Source: an uncultured Oscillospiraceae bacterium (lineage in GTDB: Bacteria > Bacillota > Clostridia > Oscillospirales > Oscillospiraceae). From it: 11,073 nucleotides of DNA. The stretch is taken from the NCBI GenBank assembly GCA_959022875.1, contig CAUFAM010000017.1:1-11073 (forward strand). Direction: 5' to 3'. Positions 1-5,826 of this stretch are shown here, piece after piece (positions within the stretch are counted from its first letter, which is position 1; each line of letters begins with the position of its first letter). Position numbers and translations under genes: made by a program. Under the pieces are notes generated by a model that was not told the DNA's origin, ran no database searches, and saw only the letters and a program-made list of their open reading frames with translations.

Positions 1-65
1 CCAAGTGGTAAGGCAAGGGACTTTGACTCCCTCATTCGCTGGTTCGAGTCCAGCCATCCCTGCCA
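1..65 (+). tRNA. tRNA-Gln(TTG), 5' end cut by the window
   Basis: This is the 3' part of a glutamine tRNA. The window starts inside the D-arm, so roughly the first nine to ten bases, including the 5' acceptor strand, are missing. The anticodon stem GGGA/TCCC flanks the loop CTTTGAC, which gives anticodon TTG. The T-arm GCTGG-TTCGAGT-CCAGC pairs perfectly. The 3' acceptor strand, a G discriminator base and an encoded CCA end at 65. A tRNA-Lys gene follows after 30 bases, so the two are probably one transcript whose promoter lies outside the window. Confidence 0.95.
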
Positions 66-95
66 TTTTTTACCCCTCTTTTTAAAAATTTATTT

Positions 96-171
96 GACTC
101 AGTAGCTCAGTCGGTAGAGCAACTGCCTTTTAAGCCGTGGGTCCGGGGTTCGAGTCCCCGCTGGGTCACCA
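96..171 (+). tRNA. tRNA-Lys(TTT)
   Basis: A complete 76-base cloverleaf with encoded CCA. The acceptor GACTCAG (96-102) pairs with CTGGGTC (161-167), with one T.G pair. The D-arm is GCTC/GAGC, the anticodon loop CTTTTAA (127-133) gives anticodon TTT, and the T-arm CGGGG-TTCGAGT-CCCCG (144-160) is perfect. One oddity is position 29 (T124) facing position 41 (C136) in the anticodon stem, which is a T-C mismatch, while the other four stem pairs are Watson-Crick. The gene is followed at once by a strong terminator. Confidence 0.97.
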
Positions 172-176
172 TATGA

Positions 177-237
177 ACGAGGGTCGAATTTTGGAACAGT
201 TTTTTTGGACTGTTTCGAAATTCGGCCCTCGTTTTTT
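177..237 (+). terminator. Terminator of the tRNA-Gln/tRNA-Lys transcript
   Basis: A long hairpin has arms at 177-200 and 209-232, nearly fully paired with a few G.T or mismatched positions, and a loop of TTTTTTGG. It is followed by a run of six T at 232-237. It begins only five bases after the CCA of tRNA-Lys. Confidence 0.9.
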
Positions 238-281
238 CTGCCCAAAGCATTGATATGACAGGGATTTCTAATGAGCAGGGG

Positions 282-1483
282 TGTCAGAGAAAATCTGGAC
301 ATCCAATTTACAAACAGGCCAAAATTAGATTTGAAACAGCAAAAAATCAGAAATTCGAACCCTCGATTCCATAAACGGAATTTTTGAGCTTCTGAAAGTA
401 TTCGTCCTCATATTGCTCTGGCGTTTTGTAGTTCAGAGTAGTGTGGGGGCGTTTTTGATTATAAAACTGTATATATTCTTCGATTTTATTCCTTAGTTCC
501 TTTTCAGAGCGGTATTTACTGCGGTAAAACTCCTCTTTCTTAAATGTGGAGAAAAATGATTCCATCACGGCGTTATCGTGTGGCGTCCCCGCATTGGAAA
601 ATGACTGCGTGATCTTCAATTTCTTAAGTAGCTGCCGGAATGCGCGGGCAGTATATTGGCTGCCTTGATCACTGTGGAATATCAGATTTTCTCCCGGATT
701 TCTTGTTTTATAGGCCATTTTAAAAGTAGATGTAATCAATTGAGTGCTATTGTGTGTGGTAATTTTATAAGCGACTACCTTCCTAGAAAATAAGTCGAGA
801 ATAACGCAAAGGTAATAACGTCGGCCTTTTGTTTTTAGGTATGTAACATCACTGACCCAGATCCGATTTGGTGCCTCCGCATAAAACCTTCTTCTGAGAA
901 GGTTTGTTTTTTGCTCGTAGTTGTTCAATGTTTTCCATTGTTGTTTAGCGGTGGAGGACACACTATTCAGACTCATCTCATGCATGAGTTCTCGTACCAA
1001 TGTTGTACCTGCCTGGTAGCCGCGCTCGTGAAGTATAGCGCAGATCTTTTCACATCCAAATACTTGTCGGTTCTCATCAAAGATATTTTGAATCTCTTTT
1101 CGCAGTTCTTCCCGATGTTTTGCTTGGAAACTGTTATTCCGTTTGTTCCTCTTGATGTGGTTGTAAAAGGTTCCCCTTGGAACGTCCAGTGCCTCACAAA
1201 GTGCATGGACATTGAATTGACCATAGAGTGGTTCCAAGGCGGCGAGCTTTTCCTGAGTAGTCGCGTTGGCAATACAGGGAATGGATTTCAGCACCGCAAT
1301 GATTTGCTCCTGCTTTTCACAGTGGCGGCGAAGGGAGTCAAAGTCTTTCGGGGTAACGATACGGGAACTGTTTTGAGATTCGATAGGCCGATAGGTCCGA
1401 ATCCATGTGTAAAAGGTACTTCTGGAAATTTGATATTCTTGACAGATCTCAGAAACAGGAATTCCATGATAATATAGGGATAG
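282..1483 (-). mobile_element. IS3-family insertion sequence, truncated at its 5' end
   Basis: This stretch carries an IS3-family transposase on the minus strand. The low-coordinate end is tentatively placed at the TGTCAGAG sequence at 282, because IS3 elements end in TG...CA and their right end lies a few dozen bases after the transposase stop. No matching inverted repeat is visible at the other side: around 1480-1500 the transposase frame ends in a stop and the HEPN remnant begins. The left inverted repeat and the transposase N-terminus therefore appear deleted. Both boundaries are estimates, and I see no target-site duplication. Confidence 0.6.
347..1294 (-). CDS. IS3-family transposase (DDE integrase catalytic part)
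   Basis: Cut-and-copy transposase of the IS3 family. Counting from the GTG at 1294, residues 1-50 hold a helix-turn-helix, residues 60-125 resemble the HTH_21/IS150 linker, and residues 140-300 form the rve integrase fold. The acidic triad is D149 (in WVSDVTY), D209 (in FHSDQGSQY) and E245 (in NAVMESFFSTFKKE), with 35 residues between D209 and E245 as is usual for the family. The same frame stays open upstream to 1483 without an ATG and adds 63 residues containing another helix-turn-helix (GIPVSEICQEYQISRSTFY). That is the orfA-like N-terminal part, so GTG 1294 is probably an internal codon. A stop at 1484-1486 closes the frame where the neighbouring HEPN remnant begins. The catalytic part is intact, but DNA binding and expression are doubtful. 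Confidence 0.88.
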   Translation of the reverse strand: MLKSIPCIANATTQEKLAALEPLYGQFNVHALCEALDVPRGTFYNHIKRNKRNNSFQAKHREELRKEIQNIFDENRQVFGCEKICAILHERGYQAGTTLVRELMHEMSLNSVSSTAKQQWKTLNNYEQKTNLLRRRFYAEAPNRIWVSDVTYLKTKGRRYYLCVILDLFSRKVVAYKITTHNSTQLITSTFKMAYKTRNPGENLIFHSDQGSQYTARAFRQLLKKLKITQSFSNAGTPHDNAVMESFFSTFKKEEFYRSKYRSEKELRNKIEEYIQFYNQKRPHTTLNYKTPEQYEDEYFQKLKNSVYGIEGSNF

Positions 1484-1487
1484 TTAT

Positions 1488-1862
1488 CTAAAAAACACAA
1501 GCGGTAAGCGGCGGCAATATGCCAAACAATTTCTGAAATATGTTTATAATCGAGACAGTAGTTTCGAAGCAACTCTCAAGACAGCATTATATGATTGTAA
1601 AGAAGTTATGGAGCCTTTCTTGATAAAACATTATGAGGGTACATATGAAACAATAAGTTTCGACTTAAGTTCACGGATGGGTGAAATTCGTAATGGTATT
1701 GCACACAGTCGATTGGATTTGCGTTTTGACGCAATACATCTTAGCGATATTAAAATTGTAGAAGAACTTCTATATGCGATGAGATTGAAAAAGATGAAAC
1801 TAAAAACACATGATATTCAAAAAGCCATTAATGATTTGTTTTCGGAACATATGGCTATATGA
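1488..1862 (+). pseudogene. ApeA-like HEPN protein, C-terminal remnant
   Basis: The plus-strand frame is open from 1473 and codes to the stop at 1860-1862; the first internal ATG is at 1608. The product matches the C-terminal HEPN part of ApeA-type proteins. It has a mostly helical region beginning QYAKQFLKYVYNRDSSFEA, then the HEPN signature R-N-G-I-A-H (RMGEIRNGIAHS) at residues 28-33 from the 1608 ATG, then two further helices ending with DLFSEHMAI. HEPN proteins with the RxxxxH motif are commonly RNases in phage defence and toxin systems. The catalytic motif is kept, but the N-terminal part of the protein is absent and an IS3 fragment sits directly upstream. I read it as a gene broken by insertion and deletion. 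No start codon with a good ribosome site is evident, though a short product from 1608 cannot be excluded. Confidence 0.7.
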
Positions 1863-1990
1863 TTACCCAGACTAGTGCATTGTCTATAGTACGTCAGCGT
1901 TCCCCATCACTGTAGATGCTATATATAGTCAATCCAAATCGTAACCGCTTATGTTGGGTTATGAGTTGACTTTAAGTACTGATCTAAGAG
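1863..1990. other. AT-rich spacer without recognisable features
   Basis: Between the HEPN remnant and the repeat/terminator strip I see no open frame of note, no clear hairpin and no convincing promoter. It is probably leftover sequence of the accessory patch. Confidence 0.4.
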
Positions 1991-1993
1991 ATG

Positions 1994-2015
1994 TCCTCGA
2001 AACTGTCCACCCGTT
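1994..2015 (+). repeat. Direct repeat copy 1 (TCCTCGAAAC...CCGTT)
   Basis: A 22-bp motif TCCTCGAAACTGTCCACCCGTT that recurs with three or so changes at 2159-2180. This copy sits seven bases before the terminator hairpin at 2022. Confidence 0.65.
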
Positions 2016-2021
2016 TCACTT

Positions 2022-2057
2022 CGGAGCAAGCGTTATATCGCTTGCTCCGACTTTTTT
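2022..2057 (+). terminator. Terminator (plus direction), probably of the HEPN transcript
   Basis: A perfect 11-bp stem CGGAGCAAGCG/CGCTTGCTCCG (2022-2032 and 2039-2049) closes a TTATAT loop and is followed by AC and six T. The T-run is on the plus strand only, so it stops plus-strand transcription coming from the HEPN remnant side. Confidence 0.85.
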
Positions 2058-2096
2058 ATAAAAGTCAGAGCGCGCTCATTTTGCTGCTCCTCCTTT

Positions 2097-2132
2097 CCAA
2101 ATCGCAACTGCTTGCGCTGGATCGTGATTTGG
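2097..2132. other. Hairpin between the two repeat/terminator units
   Basis: A 9-bp stem CCAAATCGC (2097-2105) with GTGATTTGG (2124-2132), including one G.T pair, closes an 18-base loop. There is no T-run after it, so it is not a standard terminator. It lies midway between the two copies of the 22-bp repeat and may be part of the same duplicated non-coding unit. Confidence 0.45.
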
Positions 2133-2158
2133 TTCCAGGTGCAGACTTTAGAGGCTTA

Positions 2159-2180
2159 TCCTCGAAACCGTTCATCCGTT
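2159..2180 (+). repeat. Direct repeat copy 2
   Basis: TCCTCGAAACCGTTCATCCGTT, the second copy of the motif at 1994-2015. It runs directly into the terminator stem at 2182. Both copies stand in front of a terminator hairpin, which suggests duplication of a gene-end unit. Confidence 0.65.
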
Positions 2181-2181
2181 C

Positions 2182-2219
2182 AAAAAGAAGGACACGACAA
2201 ATTCGTGTCCTTCTTTTTT
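2182..2219 (-). terminator. Bidirectional terminator, end of the ftsH operon
   Basis: A 16-bp stem AAAAAGAAGGACACGA / TCGTGTCCTTCTTTTT (2182-2197 and 2203-2218) closes a small CAAAT loop. The stem starts in an A-run and ends in a T-run, so it can end transcription from either side. It lies about 80 bases after the HdeD-like gene on the minus strand and is the natural end of that operon. Confidence 0.85.
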
Positions 2220-2295
2220 GTTCCAGCAGCCAGAGGCTGCCTCTACCTCTTTGATAGAAATGCTGCGGTTAACAAATTGGACCGCCAAAGTCTAT

Positions 2296-2835
2296 TTAAA
2301 AGGGTCCGATGCGGTGAATAGCCATCACAATGCTGTCAATGCCCAGCAGGATAAGATAAGCGCCGGCAAAACTGCGAATGGTGGTCAGAGTAAAAAGAGG
2401 GTTTAGCAGCATCATAACGCCCAGAACAAGCCCGATCACATTAGTGACCAAGGTGAAATAATACATTCCCTGGCCTGCTGTCAGGCGGATATAGCTCAGC
2501 CGGGACAGACGGGAGATGCAGTGGGCGATGAACCAGATGGGGAACAAAACGGTGAGTACCATGATTCCTGCGCGGGGATATATCACCAGCATAATGCCAG
2601 ACATCACACTCAGGATCCCGGAAATCAGGGCGAGCATTGGAACAAATCCTATGTACCGTTCTACCTGCATGTATAGAACAAGGTCGGCAATCCCCATGAT
2701 GACAGCTGCAATGCCGTAGACAAATACCATGCTGGTCAGGGCAAGGTCAGGGTTAGCAAAGGTCAGAATGCCCAGAGCAATAAGTATAATTCCGATGGCC
2801 AGCTCAAGCCATCCAAACCCGGAACGCCTTCTCAT
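2296..2835 (-). CDS. DUF308/HdeD-like membrane protein
   Basis: A 179-residue, almost wholly hydrophobic protein with about six membrane helices (roughly residues 9-27, 33-55, 64-83, 88-110, 122-143, 150-172). The repeated pattern of Gly-rich helices with short loops holding NPDLAL, YPRAG and NPLFTL is typical of the DUF308/HdeD family, named after the acid-stress protein HdeD of E. coli; the molecular function of the family is not settled. The ATG overlaps the last 32 bases of ftsH and has a GGGGCG-type ribosome site inside ftsH, so the two are translated from one message. This suggests a role near the FtsH protease at the membrane. It is the last gene before the terminator at 2182-2219. Confidence 0.85.
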   Translation of the reverse strand: MRRRSGFGWLELAIGIILIALGILTFANPDLALTSMVFVYGIAAVIMGIADLVLYMQVERYIGFVPMLALISGILSVMSGIMLVIYPRAGIMVLTVLFPIWFIAHCISRLSRLSYIRLTAGQGMYYFTLVTNVIGLVLGVMMLLNPLFTLTTIRSFAGAYLILLGIDSIVMAIHRIGPF

Positions 2836-4660
2836 TTATTCTCGCCCCTGCCAAAATTTCCATGAATTCCTCGCCGGTGATGGTCTCCTTTTCATAGAGG
2901 TAGGCCGCCAGTTCATCCAGCTTGTCCCGATTGTCGGCCAAAATTTCCCGGGCTTTTTTGTGCTGTTCTTTGACCAGCTCCACCACTTTCCGGTCAATTT
3001 CCCGCTGGGTATCGGCGGAGCACGACAGGGAGGAGTCGCCGCCCAGGTACTGGTTCTGAACCGTCTCCAGGGCCACCATGTCAAATTCCTCGCTCATGCC
3101 ATAGCGGGTGACCATTGCCCGGGCCAGTTTGGTGGCCTGCTCAATATCGTTGGAGGCACCGGTGGTGACCTGCCCGAAGACAATTTCCTCGGCGGCACGG
3201 CCGCCTGTGTAGGTAGCGATTTTGTTTTCCAGCTCCTCCTTGGTCAGCAGGACCTTGTCCCCGGTGTCCACCTGCATGGTATAGCCCAGGGCACCGGAGG
3301 TGCGGGGAATGATAGTGATTTTCTGCACCGGCGCGGAGTTGGTCTGCTTGGCGGCCACTAGGGCATGGCCGATTTCGTGATAGGCTACCACCTTCTTTTC
3401 CTGATCCGAGAGGACGGAGTTCTTTTTCTGATAGCCGGCAATGACTACCTCGATGCTCTCCTCCAGGTCCGACTCATTGACGATGATACGCCCGTTCCGT
3501 ACGGCCCTCAGAGCAGCCTCATTGATGATGTTGGCCAATTCTGCGCCGGAGGCGCCGGCCGCCATGCGGGCGATGGTATGAAAGTCCACATCCTCTGAGG
3601 TTTTGATTTTTTTGGCGTGTACCTTCAAGATAGCCTCACGGCCTTTCAGATCGGGAAGCTCCACCGGAACACGGCGGTCAAAGCGCCCAGGCCGGGTGAG
3701 GGCGGGATCCAGGGACTCGGGCCGGTTTGTGGCCGCCAAGATGATGACGCCGGTATTGTCTTCAAAGCCATCCATCTCGGTGAGCAGCTGGTTCAAGGTC
3801 TGCTCCCGCTCATCATTGCCGCCATAGGCGCCGGAATTACGCTTTTGGCCAATGGCGTCAATTTCGTCGATAAAGACGATACAGGGCGATTTCTCCTTGG
3901 CCTGCTTAAACAGGTCGCGCACCTTGGAGGCACCCATTCCCACCAACATCTCTACAAATTCTGAGCCGGAAATGGAGAAAAAGGGGACGTTTGCTTCGCC
4001 TGCCACCGCTTTGGCCAGCATGGTTTTGCCCGTGCCCGGAGGGCCTACCAAAAGAATACCCTTAGGCATAGAGGCCCCGGCCTGGCTATACTTGTTTGGA
4101 TTGTGCAGATAATCCACGATTTCCGCCAGACTTTCCTTGGCCTCGTCTTCCCCGGCTACGTCGTCAAATTTGATGCCCTTGGTGGACTGCACATAGATTT
4201 TTGCATTGCTGCGCCCCATGCCGAAGGCCATGGAGCCCTTGCCGCCGCCCGCCTGTTCAATGAGCTTTTTCCGCATGTACTGCCCCAGTCCCACAAAGAT
4301 CAGAATGGGCAGGACAAAGGTCAGCAGAAAGCTCCACAGGGGAGAGATGGGCTCTTCCATGACCCTGGTAAATTCTGCGCCGCAATCGTGGAGGCGCTGG
4401 GCCAGGGTGGAGTCTTCCATGGGGCCGGTTTTGTAAACCACAGTCCGGTCTTTGTCGGTAAAGAGAATCTGGGTGTCCTCCACTTGCACAGCGCCAATGT
4501 TCTGCTGGTCAATCATGTCCATGAAGGTACCGTAGTCCACCTCCACCACCTGGCTGCGGGAGAGCATGGGGGTGATGAAGATGTTAAACAGCAGGATCAT
4601 CAGAAGAACAATGCTGTAATAGTAGATAAACGGCTTTTTTGGGGTTTTTACTTCTTTCAT
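2804..4660 (-). CDS. ftsH: ATP-dependent zinc metalloprotease FtsH
   Basis: Membrane-bound AAA+ protease that extracts and degrades misassembled membrane proteins and some short-lived regulators. Its 618 residues are slightly shorter than many FtsH proteins because of a short C-terminal tail. In order: membrane helix about 11-31, an extracytoplasmic domain, helix about 107-127, Walker A GPPGTGKT (206-213), pore motif FVEMLVGMG (235-243), Walker B IVFIDEID (261-268), second region of homology with arginine fingers R326/R329, zinc site HEIGH (428-432), and the third ligand D505 in GASNDIEQAT. All catalytic residues are present. The ATG overlaps the stop of the upstream coiled-coil gene (ATGA) and has a good AAAGGAG ribosome site. 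Its 3' end overlaps the HdeD-like gene by 32 bases. The genome may carry another FtsH, which this window cannot show. Confidence 0.97.
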   Translation of the reverse strand: MKEVKTPKKPFIYYYSIVLLMILLFNIFITPMLSRSQVVEVDYGTFMDMIDQQNIGAVQVEDTQILFTDKDRTVVYKTGPMEDSTLAQRLHDCGAEFTRVMEEPISPLWSFLLTFVLPILIFVGLGQYMRKKLIEQAGGGKGSMAFGMGRSNAKIYVQSTKGIKFDDVAGEDEAKESLAEIVDYLHNPNKYSQAGASMPKGILLVGPPGTGKTMLAKAVAGEANVPFFSISGSEFVEMLVGMGASKVRDLFKQAKEKSPCIVFIDEIDAIGQKRNSGAYGGNDEREQTLNQLLTEMDGFEDNTGVIILAATNRPESLDPALTRPGRFDRRVPVELPDLKGREAILKVHAKKIKTSEDVDFHTIARMAAGASGAELANIINEAALRAVRNGRIIVNESDLEESIEVVIAGYQKKNSVLSDQEKKVVAYHEIGHALVAAKQTNSAPVQKITIIPRTSGALGYTMQVDTGDKVLLTKEELENKIATYTGGRAAEEIVFGQVTTGASNDIEQATKLARAMVTRYGMSEEFDMVALETVQNQYLGGDSSLSCSADTQREIDRKVVELVKEQHKKAREILADNRDKLDELAAYLYEKETITGEEFMEILAGARINEKAFRVWMA

Positions 4661-5082
4661 AGCGGACTCCTTTCATCCTGCGTAAACTGGGCATCCAGGG
4701 CCTGGAGGGAGAGCAGCAGCGACCGGTTTGCGGCCAGAAGGGCAAAATCCAGGGCATACTCGGCCAGAAGGACCTTCTCCTCGGCCTGTACCTCCCGGTC
4801 GGTCAGGGAGCGTGCACGGCGTTCCAGCGTGCGGTCGGCCTGTTGGATGGCCTGTTCCACTTCTGCATAGGTGCTGGCCAGCACGGCCGCAACTTCCGCC
4901 CGGGATTGCAGCAGGCTTTGCTGGAGGGCGGACAGCCTTGCGGTATATTCCTCGGACAAAGCCGACAGCTCCTGCTGGATCTGGATTTGGTCGGCGGCCT
5001 GGCTGGAATGAATCCGGCGGCTCAGGCGGGAGAACTGATCGTCCAATTCCTGCAGCTTTAAGGTGAGAATCTCATGTGTCAT
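4657..5082 (-). CDS. Small coiled-coil protein coupled to ftsH
   Basis: A 141-residue, charged, Gln/Glu/Ala/Leu-rich protein with no membrane segment and no signal peptide. Heptad-like spacing of hydrophobic residues runs through most of the length (for example LKLQELDDQFSRLSRRI near the start and AEVEQAIQQADRTLERRA in the middle), so a long helical coiled coil is likely. I do not recognise a named family. It is the first gene of the operon, with a very good ribosome site (AGGAGGTGCAGAT before ATG) and a sigma-A promoter upstream. Its stop overlaps the ftsH start by four bases (ATGA). Strict coupling to ftsH suggests an adaptor, modulator or substrate-like role, but that is inference. Confidence 0.8.
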   Translation of the reverse strand: MTHEILTLKLQELDDQFSRLSRRIHSSQAADQIQIQQELSALSEEYTARLSALQQSLLQSRAEVAAVLASTYAEVEQAIQQADRTLERRARSLTDREVQAEEKVLLAEYALDFALLAANRSLLLSLQALDAQFTQDERSPL

Positions 5083-5105
5083 ATCTGCACCTCCTGTTCC
5101 TCTTT

Positions 5106-5134
5106 ATTGTAGTGCCGGGAGAAAAGGGCTGCAA
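5106..5134 (-). promoter_or_regulatory. Sigma-A promoter of the coiled-coil/ftsH/HdeD-like operon
   Basis: On the minus strand, -35 TTGCAG (5129-5134) and -10 TACAAT (5106-5111) are separated by exactly 17 bases. The -10 lies about 23 bases before the start codon of the coiled-coil gene and its AGGAGG site. The fit to TTGACA/TATAAT is 4/6 and 5/6. Confidence 0.7.
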
Positions 5135-5152
5135 TTGGCACAATATGAGCTG

Positions 5153-5162
5153 TGTCTAGACA
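5153..5162. promoter_or_regulatory. Palindrome TGTCTAGACA, possible TetR operator
   Basis: A perfect 10-bp inverted repeat about 18 bases upstream of the -35 box of the ftsH operon and just after the terminator of the TetR-family gene. Its place between a TetR gene and a promoter makes it a candidate operator. A 10-bp palindrome can also arise by chance. Confidence 0.3.
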
Positions 5163-5205
5163 AAAAGGGCCGGAGTGTAAAGAATTTTTACACTCCGGCC
5201 CTTTT
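5162..5205 (-). terminator. Terminator of the TetR-family gene
   Basis: A long stem AAAAGGGCCGGAGTGTAAA with its complement at 5184-5204 closes a GAAT loop. The minus-strand arm ends in a T-run (CCCTTTTTGTC). It begins 14 bases after the TetR stop. The A- and T-rich arm ends would also allow some termination in the plus direction. Confidence 0.88.
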
Positions 5206-5217
5206 GGCAAACAAAAT

Positions 5218-5763
5218 TTAATTGTCTGACTCAGTGGTAGGGATCCCCTCCATGGTAAGGCGATAAACCGTGTGGACAATTTGATCCAGCTGTTCCGTAT
5301 CCTCCGGCGTCCACTCCCGAAGCAGGCCCATAATGGCCTGGCTGTGGTAGCGGAGAATAATCTTGCGCTGGGCATGGGTACACTGGGGATAGAAATTCTG
5401 ACGCTCCGAAGCCATGAGAAAGAATCGCTGGATATTATGGCGCAGCAGCTGCTCCAGCTCCGGAGCATAGTTGCTGTCCATCCCCCGTTCTACATAGGGA
5501 ATGGCATTGATGGCCATGACGAAAAAGCAGCGCAGACCGTCTTCCCCATTTCCTTTGGACAGTACCTCCTGAAACATTTGCTCGGTGTAGCGCTCAATCA
5601 TCCACTGGAGCAGATCGGGAATGTCCTGAAAGTGGTAGTAGAATGCCTGCCTGGTAATATGGCATTGCTCTACAATGTCCTTCACGGTGAGCTTTTTCAC
5701 ATGCTTTTCCACCAAAAGGGTATTGGTAGCCTGGGCAATGAGCTCTTTCATATCCACAGCCAT
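5218..5763 (-). CDS. TetR/AcrR-family transcriptional regulator (DhaS-like)
   Basis: A 181-residue one-component regulator. The N-terminal TetR DNA-binding domain covers about residues 5-55, with the helix-turn-helix LTVKDIVEQCHITRQAFYYHF at 25-45. The rest is a helical ligand-binding/dimerisation part of the TetR_C_8 (DhaS-like) type. The chosen ATG (5761-5763) has a GGAAGTGAGG ribosome region upstream; a second in-frame ATG four codons later is possible. It lies 63 bases after pepD with no clear promoter of its own, so it may be co-transcribed with pepD, and ends in a strong terminator before the ftsH operon promoter. Targets are unknown. Candidates are the ftsH operon (palindrome at 5153) and the peptide-uptake genes upstream. 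Confidence 0.88.
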   Translation of the reverse strand: MAVDMKELIAQATNTLLVEKHVKKLTVKDIVEQCHITRQAFYYHFQDIPDLLQWMIERYTEQMFQEVLSKGNGEDGLRCFFVMAINAIPYVERGMDSNYAPELEQLLRHNIQRFFLMASERQNFYPQCTHAQRKIILRYHSQAIMGLLREWTPEDTEQLDQIVHTVYRLTMEGIPTTESDN

Positions 5764-5826
5764 GAGGCCTCACTTCCTTTCCCGCAAGTTCCAGGTGCAG
5801 TGGGAGACCAAAGGGATGGCACCCGC

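Noticed and set aside
99..302. Minus-strand 67-residue frame across tRNA-Lys
   Set aside because: Its C-terminal part (AGTRTPDPRLKRQLLYRLSY) is the well-known false protein produced by reading a tRNA-Lys gene backwards.
911..1477. Plus-strand 188-residue frame opposite the transposase
   Set aside because: Low-complexity translation without domains, antisense to a clear DDE transposase.
1288..1572. Minus-strand 94-residue frame as the IS3 orfA
   Set aside because: The helix-turn-helix of orfA type is in the other frame, the one continuous with the transposase up to 1483. This frame also crosses into the HEPN remnant.
1991..2254. Plus-strand 87-residue frame
   Set aside because: It runs through two terminator hairpins and both repeat copies and has no family pattern; the strip is non-coding.
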